DNA of 64,000 nt from Isochrysis galbana (lineage: Eukaryota > Haptophyta > Isochrysidales > Isochrysidaceae). The notes below the pieces were generated by a model that searched no databases, was not told where the DNA came from, and worked only from the letters and a program-made list of their open reading frames with translations. Both the position numbers and the translations under genes were made by a program. Of this stretch, positions 32,574 through 42,508 are shown in pieces. The DNA lies in the NCBI GenBank assembly GCA_018136815.1, contig CM030939.1, positions 2,426,808 to 2,490,807 of the forward strand, read 5' to 3'. Positions within the stretch are counted from its first letter, which is position 1, and every line of letters begins with the position of its first letter.

Positions 32574-34238
32574 ATGGAGGAGTTGGTGGAGGCAGCGCGC
32601 TCATCGTGGTTCACCCGCTGCCACGTGTACACGGGGCTGTCCAGCCTAATCGTCGCGGTATGGGGTATAACCCTCGCTCTACTTGCGCGCGCCCAGATGC
32701 CCGCGAGCCCGCGCGTGGGCGTCGCTCTCTCAGCGGGCGGTGTCTCGGGAGTCGTCAACCACATCTGCACGCTGAGTGCACTCGACGAGCTCAGCCCCTC
32801 GTTCACGCAGCTCGGCAGCAATGCGATCCTCTCGACCGCATCGGCCGGCTCGATTGCTCAGAATCTGTACACCAACTCGCCCACGCTCTGGGTGCCGCAC
32901 GTGAGCGACCTGCAGGCGATGAACACGACGCAGCTCTCCGCCATCGATGTGCCTGATGGACAGAAAGGTGTCAATGATGCTGGGCGTCTCTTCGATCTGT
33001 TTGACAATGCAGCTGAGTGCTCCTCTTGCATGCGCCGCCGCTCCCCTCCGACGCCCGAAGCGGCCGCCTTCGCGTGCGAGTGGTGCACTGCCTTCCGCCA
33101 TGGCTTCCTTCTATGTCTCATCAGAGGCAACCCAATCTGGGACTGCTTCCTTGGGCTATTCTCCGAGTACTACGACTATGACGTGGCCACGTCGAAGGCG
33201 GGGCCGTGGCCTACCATTGTCTCAGCCAGCATCTTCAACCAGCCAGAACGTCTCACGGGGGATGTTGACAACGGCGGGGTTCCACAAGTGCCCACGCCTG
33301 GCTTCGACGAGAATTCAGCGATGATTTTCACACACGTGCCACCAAATAAGGGCCACGGCAGCGTGGAGCTCAGCAACGACAATTTCCGCATGCTCGGGCA
33401 GGGGGTGAGGACTTTGGGTCCCCTTTTCCGCACTCAGGCTTACAACGCCAAGCTTGTCAACTCCCTTTCCGCTTCGTCTTCCTTCCTCGGAATCAACTAC
33501 TTCTTCAACGATGCGAATGGGGAAGACTGCCATTCTCTATTCGATTATCTCGTCGGGTTCGAACCTGGCTCGCTGCCGAGTGTGGCTCTGCAGAGCATGT
33601 ACATCTCACAAATGCGGCTGATTGGAAGCTGGAAGCGTGGCTTCTTCTCACTCTTCCAAAGTAGGCGTCAACGCACCGCTGTCGTGTCCGACGCAGCTCT
33701 TGCTGACCATGGCGCTATGGTCGGACTGCTGCGCCAGAAAGTTCCCAACATCATCGCCTTCATGACGAGTTCGGCCCCGTACTCTCGCGTGAACAGCCCG
33801 GCCATGTTCTTTGGTGCCAACCCCTGGTCGTCCGGCGACGAGCCATGCTGGCACTTTTGGACTCGCCTACCCAACAATACCATGCAAGTGTTCGATAGTG
33901 CTCTTTGGCCCCAAGTCGACGCAGCGCTGCGAGACACTAGCGGAAATAACTCCATTGTGCTCACCAATGTGCAAGTGCTCGCAAACCCTTACCTCGGGGT
34001 CCAGTCATACACCTTGGACTCGCTGTACTTGCAAGGATGGAACGTGCTCGACTCGTTCACCACACGGATGACCCATTGGAATAGCATCAGTCAGAATCTA
34101 TCTCTGGGCTGGCCGTCCGTCCCATCCGTCACGCCGCCTGAGCTAGATGTGAACATGCTCTGCGCTCTTTTCCAGCACAAGGTGCAGGTCAACTCGGCAC
34201 ACTTTCAGAGTGCCTTCGAGCAAGCTCTTGCAGCGTGA
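32574..34238 (+). CDS. Patatin/cPLA2-like lipid acyl hydrolase, membrane anchored
   Basis: ATG 32574, TGA 34236-34238, 554 aa, single exon. Residues 20-40 (TGLSSLIVAVWGITLALLAR) are a signal anchor. GVALSAGGVSGVVNHICTLS (48-67) resembles the glycine-rich oxyanion loop of patatin/cPLA2 enzymes. STASAGSIAQN puts a candidate nucleophile Ser at 90 in an A-S-A-G-S elbow rather than strict G-x-S-x-G. VSDAALADHGAMVGLL (from 371) has the candidate catalytic Asp 373 in a D-A/G-x element, followed by PNIIAFMTSSAPY, as in cPLA2-type proteins. Such enzymes cleave acyl chains from membrane phospholipids with a Ser-Asp dyad. Cys pairs (CSSCMRR, FACEWC) suggest a lumenal fold. Family placement is by motif order only. 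The protein begins right after long CT tracts. Confidence 0.6.
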   Translation: MEELVEAARSSWFTRCHVYTGLSSLIVAVWGITLALLARAQMPASPRVGVALSAGGVSGVVNHICTLSALDELSPSFTQLGSNAILSTASAGSIAQNLYTNSPTLWVPHVSDLQAMNTTQLSAIDVPDGQKGVNDAGRLFDLFDNAAECSSCMRRRSPPTPEAAAFACEWCTAFRHGFLLCLIRGNPIWDCFLGLFSEYYDYDVATSKAGPWPTIVSASIFNQPERLTGDVDNGGVPQVPTPGFDENSAMIFTHVPPNKGHGSVELSNDNFRMLGQGVRTLGPLFRTQAYNAKLVNSLSASSSFLGINYFFNDANGEDCHSLFDYLVGFEPGSLPSVALQSMYISQMRLIGSWKRGFFSLFQSRRQRTAVVSDAALADHGAMVGLLRQKVPNIIAFMTSSAPYSRVNSPAMFFGANPWSSGDEPCWHFWTRLPNNTMQVFDSALWPQVDAALRDTSGNNSIVLTNVQVLANPYLGVQSYTLDSLYLQGWNVLDSFTTRMTHWNSISQNLSLGWPSVPSVTPPELDVNMLCALFQHKVQVNSAHFQSAFEQALAA

Positions 34239-34627
34239 AATTAGGGGTTCCATCGGCACTCATATCATTTGCGACCGGTCGTTGAGTTCTTTTTTTCTCT
34301 TGGGGCGGTCTAACCTTCATTCATAATACTAACCCTGGACCAACTGAGGGTCCAGGAGCCCCACGGCCCCCAGCCCACCTGCCCCCTCACCTGCCCAATC
34401 GGCACGATCCTGCTGCTACCTCCCTCTCGCAAGCATGGCGTCGGTGAGGGCCGCCCTTCCCCACCCTTGGTCCGCCCCGGGGGTTCTACTTTGGGCGAAT
34501 CGCGAATGCGCGGCGTCGCGCGCGCGGCAGAGGTGGAGATGGGCGCGGGCGATCAATAGCAGCTCTCGCCTCATCTCTCATCTCGATCGCGCGACGGACG
34601 ACGGACCCCCGTGCGCCGCGCTTGCAA

Positions 34628-34936
34628 TTACTGCTGGTGAGGGGGAATGGGGACCTGGGGGGGGGGGGGGGGGCAGACGTCAAGGACTGACCTAGTGCAT
34701 CCCCATACTGTTGTATTCAGGCCTTTTGGCATGAATCTTTCGGCATGGGCACGAGCCTTCTCCATTATATACCGCCTTCTATGTTCGTCGTGGGCGCGCA
34801 AGGCATGCAGATTCGGATTCTCCTTAGGCTCAAGTCCTGCTTCACCGATTTTCGTCTCGAAATGCGAGGACTTGAGTTTTATTTTTACCACGACGGTAAT
34901 TGTCCACGCGATTAAGGTAAGAAATGCAGGTAGCAT
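34628..34936 (-). CDS. Small single-span membrane protein, hypothetical
   Basis: ATG 34936 on minus. The frame encodes MLPAFLTLIAWTITVVVKIK, a single transmembrane segment, then an acidic/basic cytosolic part (EAGLEPKENPNLHALRAHDE, RRRYIMEKARAHAERFMPKG). A donor-like ACTAG|GTCAGT near 34692 suggests the last, Pro-rich residues are read-through and the real protein continues in another exon. No family is recognised. Confidence 0.4.
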   Translation of the reverse strand: MLPAFLTLIAWTITVVVKIKLKSSHFETKIGEAGLEPKENPNLHALRAHDEHRRRYIMEKARAHAERFMPKGLNTTVWGCTRSVLDVCPPPPPQVPIPPHQQ

Positions 34937-35215
34937 GACTGGGCCCTTCGCGTTCAGATTCCCCCTCCCCCTCCGCAGTCCCCCCCCCAGGACGACGGAC
35001 AGAGACACCCAGGAAAACACCCCGACTCTCGCCCCACGACTTTCTCACATAACTCGACTGAAATCAAACCCAAACACTCCGATCAGACAACGACGGATTA
35101 TGATCAAAGGGCGATCTGTCGGCGATCTTGTCTGGAACGGGAATCGCACCATAACGGATAACGGAAACGAGGGGCAATCTTGCTGCGCAGGATTCCAAGA
35201 GTCCTACCGAATAAG

Positions 35216-35560
35216 ACGAAAGGAGTGCGATGTGCCTAAGGGGGAGATACGAAGAGTCGCAAATTAAACCTGATTGCCCCCAGAAGCAGATAAAGAAACG
35301 CAGGGGAGATAGCAAATTAAACCTATTCGCGAGGCGCCTGGGAGGAAGAAAGGTGAAAGGTGGGGAAACTTCCCTTCTCTTTCGAGAGAAAGAGAGAGGG
35401 CGCTCCACAACCCACGATCCCATGCATCCAAGCGAAGCTTTTGACCGAGAACCAGAGAAAGCAAAGAATTATAACGATAGATACCGAACGACGAAGAGAA
35501 GAGAGAAGAGCGAAGCCTAACGAGTGTCGATTCGCGAATGCGACACCCGCACAAAGACGG
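35216..35560 (+). repeat. Dispersed repeat G, copy 1 (left of Tudor gene)
   Basis: About 320 bp, also found inverted at 37905-38205 and direct at 38530-38790. Shared blocks include GGTGGGGAAACTTCCC, the GAAGCTTTTGACCGAGAA stretch and CGAGTGTCGATTCGCGAAT. Confidence 0.8.
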
Positions 35561-35631
35561 AAGCAAAAACGGAGGGGGTTTGAAACACGGCAAAACACGG
35601 CTGTGTTTGACCTCGGTAGAAACACAGTGAA

Positions 35632-35745
35632 CACGTGTTTCCCAGCTAGGACAACCCCATCGCGGGGTAGAGGCTGCGCCACCAATGAAGGCTACGGACC
35701 ACAGCACTAAGATTATACTGCCACACAAGAAGATAACTCTGACGC
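35632..35745 (+). repeat. Dispersed repeat D, copy 2 (3' half)
   Basis: Shares ATGAAGGCTACGGACCACAG and the following AGCACTAAG-TTATAC segment with 41838-42025, and a weaker match with 5828-6003. It ends about 120 bp before the start of the Tudor gene. Confidence 0.65.
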
Positions 35746-35866
35746 CCTCTTCCTCCTCGACCAATAGGAGGAGGAGGAGAAAGACAGGAGAGGAGCTACG
35801 GAAAAGAAGAGCTGCGGCAAATTCAAACCAGCAGCAGGCGCATCGGCCGATCCGGTCGGCCCCACC

Positions 35867-37348
35867 ATGTCGGACGACGACTGGGAGACGGACCCTGACT
35901 TCGAGAACACACTCACGGATGCGGAGCGCAGGCGCGTTGGCTGTGCTATTGCAGCCGAGGGCCTCAGGCGCGACAAGGAGACAGGCGGTGCGGCGCAGCG
36001 CTCGAAGGCCTTCTCCCTCGGCATCTTGAACGGCTCGCAGCTCAACTCTCCCGATAGGCTGGCATCTGCCATGATGGGGATTGACAAGATGAGCATCGAT
36101 TGCGATGACGATCACTTGCTTCGGCTGTCTGCTTCGCGGGCTGCTGCGGAGAAGCGGTCTGCAGAGCTCGCTGCATCACGCAGAGCGCAGACTTCAGCAG
36201 TGCCAAGCCCGGGGCTCTCAACAAATTCGGCAATCCCCAGCCACTCTAGAGCAGAGACATTGGAAGAAGAAGAAGGCGATCTTCGAAGAGGGCTTATAGG
36301 AAAGCGGACTGCGATAGTACAGAGCATTTCGGCCGGTGCATCGCCTTCCCCAGCGGAGAAAAGTGAGGCCGAGCAGAGGGCAGCTGAACGGGCAAGTCGC
36401 GCGCAATGGATCATGGCCCAACGGGTAGCGGCTGCTGCGGGTAGGGACGAGGCACTAAAGAAGGCGGCTGCATACAAGGCAGCAGTCCAAAAGGGCTCAA
36501 GCGGACGCCTGACTGGTCAGAGAATGGGAGCAGCCGACGGAAGCACGCCCAAGAAATCGGTAACAAACGACAGTGTATTCAAAGCGAATACCCCCAATGT
36601 AAGTCTGCAACAGTGCCGATACGTGCTCTGCAAGGATGCTGTTGTCTCCGAGACTGCGGTGGCTGAGCAAGTCACTGAAGGGATAGATGAGGCATTGGAT
36701 GGCCACTCATCATCGGCATCAGCTGGTGTGAGCGCTATGGACTCCTTGGTCGTCACTCGTTCCTCAAGACAAAATCCAGCTGAGCCAATGTTCAGCCAAC
36801 AAGCTCATTCAGATCCAGAAATCGAGCCTCCCCGTCATCTCGTCCATAGCAACCATTCCCCCACGCAAGTGTGTACGAAGATGAATGATGTTGCCCTTGA
36901 TGGTGAAGATGAGGTCGCAAAAATGGCTGCACAAGCTGTTCAATCTGCATCCATACCGAGCATAATGACATACACAACACAGCATGCCCACCTCAGCAAG
37001 ACGATGCAGTTGCAGGTTGGTAGCCGTGTGCTTGCCATCTCTCCCGACTCAGATTTTGAAGAAAGTGCGGCTAGTCAATGGATTTCCGCCCGTGTAATTG
37101 CGGAGAGAACAGTGAATGGTAGCACCCAATACAAGATGAGCTTCGACGGCTACGAGTCTGAAGACGACAAATGGATTGAGCCGGATTCTTCTCGAGTGCG
37201 TCCCCACAATACTATCCTCGATACAAAGGAGGCAGCCGCCCATGAAAAGCGAAACGCGGAAGTCGCGCGCTTACGAAATGAAAAACGCCGCGCACAAGAA
37301 CACAAGCTACACGATGTGGCGATGAAATCCGGGGAGCTCATGGATTAA
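35867..37348 (+). CDS. Tudor-domain protein with cortactin-like N-terminal motif
   Basis: ATG 35867 in a good context (ACCATGTC), stop 37346-37348, 493 aa, single exon. The N-terminus MSDDDWETDPDFENTLTDAE resembles the D-D-W-E-T-D-P-D-F motif that opens cortactin and HS1-type proteins, although no cortactin repeats follow. Residues about 75-330 are Ala/Ser/Glu-rich and probably disordered. Residues about 380-445 form a Tudor/chromo-barrel-like domain: LQVGSRVLAI, WISARVIAER, YKMSFDGYESEDDKWIEPDS, SRVRP. The aromatic residues of such barrels usually read methyl-lysine or methyl-arginine on histones, so a chromatin role is likely. A basic helix (RNEKRRAQEHK) ends the protein. The gene sits between inverted copies of repeat G. 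Confidence 0.7.
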   Translation: MSDDDWETDPDFENTLTDAERRRVGCAIAAEGLRRDKETGGAAQRSKAFSLGILNGSQLNSPDRLASAMMGIDKMSIDCDDDHLLRLSASRAAAEKRSAELAASRRAQTSAVPSPGLSTNSAIPSHSRAETLEEEEGDLRRGLIGKRTAIVQSISAGASPSPAEKSEAEQRAAERASRAQWIMAQRVAAAAGRDEALKKAAAYKAAVQKGSSGRLTGQRMGAADGSTPKKSVTNDSVFKANTPNVSLQQCRYVLCKDAVVSETAVAEQVTEGIDEALDGHSSSASAGVSAMDSLVVTRSSRQNPAEPMFSQQAHSDPEIEPPRHLVHSNHSPTQVCTKMNDVALDGEDEVAKMAAQAVQSASIPSIMTYTTQHAHLSKTMQLQVGSRVLAISPDSDFEESAASQWISARVIAERTVNGSTQYKMSFDGYESEDDKWIEPDSSRVRPHNTILDTKEAAAHEKRNAEVARLRNEKRRAQEHKLHDVAMKSGELMD

Positions 37349-37904
37349 TATCCCATGCTAGGCCTTTTGTTCCTTAGGATTTAGGATGTGATAAAATTCT
37401 CAGCGCACCATAGCTAGGGCATTCCAGCTGCCGATTCTATGCACTCGCCGTTCTTCAGAACGAAACAGTGTTGGCTCTTGGGTTCTCAGCTGAGAGTCGC
37501 TTCGGCAATGAGCTGTCAGCTGTGTTTTAGGCGGGTGGTAATACCTTCATCAGCTTGTCTTGCTTTCTTGCGGTTCGAGAAAAAAAACATGTTTAAAATT
37601 CTTGCCTCGCGCATGGCCTTGTACCGTGCTATGCTACCACGCCTGCGCTCCTTCCCTGTCCCTCACTAACCTGCCTTGCGGCGACTCCCCTCCCCCTCGT
37701 GCGCTACTTACAACTTAGCGAGGACTTAAGGGCCCGGGTCGTGGGGGGCGGTGGGATATGGCGGGTTGTGCCGATCCTTAGCGGTAAGGTTCTTTCCTCC
37801 CTCCTGTTCCGCTAAGCGGTCGGGGTGTCTTTGTGAGTATCTTCAAGTCAATATGAGTCGTCGAGGATAGTGTCAGTTGGCTTTTTTCTCTGTGCTGTTT
37901 CGTT
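37349..37904. other. 3' flank of Tudor gene, no gene recognised
   Basis: Short frames only; no domain or repeat recognised before repeat G starts at 37905. Confidence 0.45.
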
Positions 37905-38205
37905 TGTCGTATTCGCGAATCGACACTCGTCAGTTAGGCTTCTCTTTCGTTCGGCACTTATCGTTATAATTCTTCACTTTCTCTCGTTCTCGTTCTCGGT
38001 CAAAAGCTTCGCGTTGGGTTGTGGAGTGCTGGAGCGCCCTCTCTCTTTCTCTCGAAGAGAGGGGAAGTTTCCCCACCTTTCATTGTCCCAAGCACCTCGC
38101 AAATAATAGGTTTAATTAATTTGCTATCTTCCCCGCGTTTCTTTACCTGGGGGCAATCGGGTATAATTTGCCACCTCTTCGTATCTCTCCCTTAGCATTA
38201 AACCT
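37905..38205 (-). repeat. Dispersed repeat G, copy 2 (right of Tudor gene, inverted)
   Basis: Reverse complement of 35216-35560 with several small indels. Conserved blocks include ATTCGCGAATCGACACTCG and GGGAAGTTTCCCCACC. Confidence 0.8.
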
Positions 38206-38459
38206 TTTAATATCCTTACCGCACTCGCGGCGAATGGAACCACTACCTACTACAAGTAGTACGTAGCATACTTTCTACACCCCCACTTACCCGGCTCTTC
38301 TCCCCCCGCCCCCGCCAGCTCATGCGGCTCCCCCCGTACACTACTACACTACTAGGGGGATTGGGGTGAAGGGCTTAGATATGGTCCGGTGGCCCGCGCC
38401 TCCCCCCGGTGATCTTCCCCCCCCTTCCTCTTGTGTCTCCGAGTGGGCGGCCGACTCTG

Positions 38460-38790
38460 TCCCGACTTATCCTGTAAACAGGAGCGGGACTTACCGATTT
38501 TTCGGTGGGCGGAGCTGCTCTCGCTCCGCCCACCGAAGATAGCGAATTAAATCTATTTGCGAGGCGCCTAGGGCCTAGGATGAAGAAAGGTGGGGAAACT
38601 TCCCTTCTCTTCGAGAGAAAGAGAGAGAGAGCGCTCCACAACCCAAGATCATGTGCGTCCACGCGAGGCTTTTGACTGAGAACGAGAGAAAGCGGAGAAT
38701 TATAACGACGATAAATACCGAATGACCGAATGAGGAAGAGAAGAGCGAAGCCTAACGAGTGTCGATTCGCGAATGCGACAGCAATCTGCC
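38460..38790 (+). repeat. Composite: inverted match to 1590-1660 plus repeat G copy 3
   Basis: Bases about 38465-38535 (CTTATCCTGTAAACAGGAGC, CGATTTTTCGGTGGGCGGAG) are the inverse of 1590-1660. They lead directly into a direct copy of repeat G (GATAGCGAATTAAATCTATT to TTCGCGAATGCGACA). Confidence 0.7.
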
Positions 38791-38799
38791 TCGCGCCGT

Positions 38800-40052
38800 G
38801 CAAGTAGCGGTTAGTTTTTAAGATTTTTTTTCAATAGCCCTCGTACTCCACTCTAGGAGCCACAACCAGAACCCCACCACCAGCCACCAGCCACAGCACC
38901 ACTTCACAAAGGACGAAGGCCCCAACCCACAATGTGCACGGGCTTAATCTTAATCACTGCCACGGTGCGTCACTGACCATAATGGTGATGGCGAATGCAA
39001 TGCCTTCCGATGCACTTGCTGCCTATACAAACATAGCATATAGATAGAGCGGCTATGCAGGCGGGGTTCGCGGCCGATCAAGATGAGCAAGGCATGGCCG
39101 CTCTCAAGATCGCGACTGCCGTCTCGGGAACGTCGCGCCACTTGAGGGAAGTGCTCAGTAAGCTGCACTAGGACCCCGACGCCATTCCCGCGCTCAAAAT
39201 ACAGCCAGGCGGAACCAAACTGAATCGCAAACATACGAAATACGATTCCTATCTCGGGCGGGCAAAATTCCACATCCAATGCATGTCGTCTTGAACTGAA
39301 CCGCCCATCGCATGAAAAAGGCGGGCGAGCTTGGCAGGCCCTTCCACACCTCGGCACCATCTGCGATGAGTGCACATCTTGGTGCTCGGCGTCTCCTGAA
39401 AATCATCGACGACTGTTGATTCTAACCTCGCACTAGTCGCTCCTCCATGCCTCGTAGGGTACAATGGGCCGACCTCGAGAGACGTTGACCTCATTTGCAT
39501 CGTCTCAACTCAAACATCTTAGTGACCGAAGTTTATCACTGAGTGCATAGCATCTTCCTGATTCACTCGACTTTTAACGTTGAAGCCCCCCCCCCCCCCG
39601 CCGGTCCGCACCCGGCTCTCGACATGTCCACGCCGAATCAGCGACCACATAGTATATCGTTGTCCTCGGCGATCCGTGGTGATACAAAATGATTGGTTGA
39701 CTGCAGCCGACGTTATGCGCCGTGCGCCCTGCATAGAATGTGTGTGCTTTGACAGCTTGTGATTCGTCCGCGCCCCATACTCGCGAATGCTTGGAGCGAC
39801 GGTCGACGAACAGATGTATTGGGCAGGAAACTATGATCATAACAAATTCGGATGACCAAGGAATTCCGAGCGGCATCGACTGTGGAGCTGAAGCGATGAG
39901 CGGAAGTGTCTCTCACCCTGGTTCCCACACCTCAAGCAACCCCAGCCTGCAAGTCTACCACGTAAGGATACCCCCGCTCCCTCCCTGTCGAAAAGATAAT
40001 CTTGTGCAGCGCTCGCTCGGAGGCCGTGAAGATTGACTTTGATGGCGGGTGT
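38800..40052. other. Region with possible degenerate coding pieces
   Basis: Minus-strand frames at 38950-39375 (VFRMFAIQFGSAWLYFERGN) and 39194-39406 (MRWAVQFKTTCIGCGILPAR) look weakly protein-like but are in different frames and match no family I know. A C run is at 39587-39599. The rest shows nothing. Confidence 0.3.
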
Positions 40053-41188
40053 CTAGAGTTGTTGCTGCTGCTGCGTCCATGGTGGGTGCAGTGGTGGGTC
40101 CCGCAGCAGCGGCGGTGGCGGCTCTATCCAGTGGGGGCGTTGGGCATCCTGGTTTGACGTGGAGTGCCATGGCACACCCTCTCGCACCATCATAAGCGTC
40201 ATTACGGCCGAGAGAGCACCGGGCGAGGAACCGGGTGGGGACAGCCCCGTGCCATCGCCTCCGAAAAGACTCTCCGCCGCGGGCGAGTTGAGCGTAATGG
40301 TGCCTTTGCTCTGGAGGGCTTCAAGGGCCGCCCTTGCCTCGCGTAATTCGCACTGATAGGCGGCACCGGGCAAGGACTGCAGCAAGGACGCACTCGGCCT
40401 CGCGGCGCTGCCCAAACCGGTGGCGCCACTCGGGGATGATGGCCGTTGTATCTTGCCCCCCGATGGCATCCGCATGCCGCCAGCAGCGGCGCGTTCCGTC
40501 GGCCCGAGCCGCTTCCGCTTACCCGGAATGTGGGGTGAGCATTCAATTCCCAACCGCGAGCAGCGAGTACAGGTGACACCCATCTCGAAGAGGCACTTCA
40601 CCTTGGCGCGCCGGCAATTAGTACACGCAGTCTTGACTGGCGGCTGGTCGCTGTCGCAAACCATCTAGAAGCAAGAGTAGGGAGAGTCAGGGTGGGGCCG
40701 TAAGAGAGAGGCGATGAGCAAGGCAAATGTTGGAGTGGCCGTGTCAAGCAGAGCGGCTTCAGTGCTGACTCTCGCTGTGTACGCACGGAGCACGCAAGAG
40801 GCGCGGTCTGTGGTGGCCCATGCAACCTCTGCGCTGATTTGGGGCACGTCCACACCTTGAGCCGTATGCACCGGCTGCACGGGCGCTGATCCGGGCTGCA
40901 GGCTGTCTTGGCCTTCTGGCATCCCTTACAAGCGCGTAGCGTGCCGACGCAGGGCGAACCCTCCCCCGATGAACTGGTCGAGAGCGGGATGACAACGGGG
41001 AACTCGAGCGGCAGGCTGGCATGTCGCTCACCACCCTTGGCTCCGCCCCTTTCATGGCTCTTGATGGCACTGGCGCCAACGAGCGTGGCGGCGGCCTCGC
41101 CCTCGGACGATTCGTCGTGCGACGCGGCCGACAGGCTGAGCGCGGGCGCGGGCGCGCTTGCCTCTCCCTCGCTCCCCTCTCTCGACAT
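40053..41188 (-). CDS. Twin Zn2Cys6 transcription factor A, two exons
   Basis: Exon 1 is 41188-40856 and exon 2 is 40664-40053, in phase (about 314 aa). The ATG at 41188 is the first in frame; the longer frame up to 41299 starts with GTG. The intron is AAG|GTGTGG...TTCTAG. Cluster 1 is ACKGCQKAKTACSPDQRPCS, then RCIRLK|MVC: C-x2-C-x6-C-x6-C-x2-C-x6-C, with its sixth Cys supplied by exon 2. Cluster 2 follows after about 11 residues: ACTNCRRAKVKCLFEMGVTC, then TRCSRLGIEC (C-x2-C-x6-C-x7-C-x2-C-x6-C). Each cluster should bind two zinc ions and contact a CGG-type half site. A basic linker (GKRKRLGP) and a Pro/Gln-rich tail ending in QQQQQ suggest activation or disorder. This family is best known in fungi; here each protein has two adjacent clusters. 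The paralogue is at 45241-46708. Confidence 0.8.
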
Positions 41189-41837
41189 TCCCTCTGGGCG
41201 CGAGACTTTGCTCCTTGTCCCTATCGACTCTCCTCCCCCCTCTTCCTTTCCCCTCCTCTGGGCGAGAGGCGAAGCGGCGAGCGGGGGATCGGACAGCACG
41301 AGCGGGATGCGGAGTCACTCACCGCCGCCGCTCGTGCGACGAGTGCCCGCGCGCGAGAGCCGAGGGCGAGGCCTTCCTGTCTTCCCCTCCCTGAGGGTGT
41401 CCCTCTTCCTCCCCCCCCGGACCCACCGAGGCTTCAGGCGCGGGGCGGAGCGTGCGGTGGGGGGTGGGTTAGAGGAGAAAGAGCTCACGGTAGGGTGAGA
41501 AAGCTCGCGGGCGCCGCGTGAGGCACGAGGGGCCTCGAGCACGGCGTTGCCGACGCGAGGAGGGGGGCGGCTCTTTGCGCCAGCCAAAAATCATCGCCTC
41601 TTCCGCCCCCCTCCCCCCCCCCCCCCCCCCTCTTCCCCCCCCCCCCCGCCCCCTCCCGCGCGCCGCCAGTTGTGCCCGCGCGCGCACGCCCATCTCTCCC
41701 CCGTATATGTGCTATTTCGAGTTTTGAACAGGTTGCCCTTTGACCAGGCAGTGATGAGGCAGGCGATCAGGCGATGCGTTGGCTTCGCAGCTAGTAGTAT
41801 TCTGCAACATCCAAGGTCATAGGCGTTAGGAAATGTA
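41189..41837. other. 5' flank of regulator A
   Basis: GC-rich. It includes C runs at 41605-41660 and no supported gene. Confidence 0.45.
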
Positions 41838-42025
41838 GTCTTGTAGAGCATCTTGTTGGCCAGCATCCCTAGCCACATACACCGGACGAGCCATGCGCCA
41901 ACCGCGCACACCCCCATCGCGGGGTAGGGGTAGGGGCTCCGTTGCCGATGAAGGCTACGGACCACGGACCACAGCACTAAGGTTATACGTTATACTCGCA
42001 CAACAAGAAAAACTCTAACGCATGA
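41838..42025 (+). repeat. Dispersed repeat D, copy 3
   Basis: Longest copy, with CGAGCCATGCGCCAACCGCG, CACCCCCATCGCGGGG and ATGAAGGCTACGGACCACGG blocks. Confidence 0.75.
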
Positions 42026-42089
42026 CGCTCCCCCATCGCCAAAGGCGAAACCCTTGACCCCAATCATTGCCGTTTCCCTAGATGGGAAA

Positions 42090-42325
42090 TACGGTGCTGG
42101 GTGCTGGGGGCCCTGCAAATACAGCCAAATACAATTGTATTTTTGGCCTCCGGCCAAATACAAATACATTTCAAAAATACAAAATTCATTCGAGGCCTAC
42201 AACTACAACTACGTAGTTCAACTACAACCCACAGGATCAGGACGCGCTTCAAATAATACAGCCAAATCCAAATACATATATATTTATATTTGGAATTTGG
42301 ATTTGGGGCGGCCTTTGGCCAAATA
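42090..42325. repeat. AAATAC fold-back repeat H, copy 1
   Basis: A chain of small palindromes: ATACAATTGTAT, GGCCTCCGGCC, ACTACGTAGT and a longer arm pair CCAAATCCAAATA / TATTTGG..TTTGG at about 42262-42306. The AAATACAGCCAAATACA block is shared with 43560-43735. Confidence 0.75.
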
Positions 42326-42328
42326 TAC

Positions 42329-42508
42329 ATAGCCCGGTCACTCACTTTGGGGGTGCGGAGGGCACCAGCTGCAATGGGTGAATGACGGGCTAAATAAGCT
42401 CCCTATAGGTTCCGGTAGGATGGATCAGCAAAAAAAGTGGGGGTTGTCCGGCGAAATTTTCGAAAAATACCGAATTTCAGGCCTTCGAAGACGGTGCGCG
42501 AAATACAG
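42329..42508 (+). repeat. Dispersed repeat F, copy 1
   Basis: About 180 bp, nearly identical to 55626-55805, including AATTTTCGAAAAATACCGAA and TAGCCCGGTCACTCACT. Confidence 0.9.
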
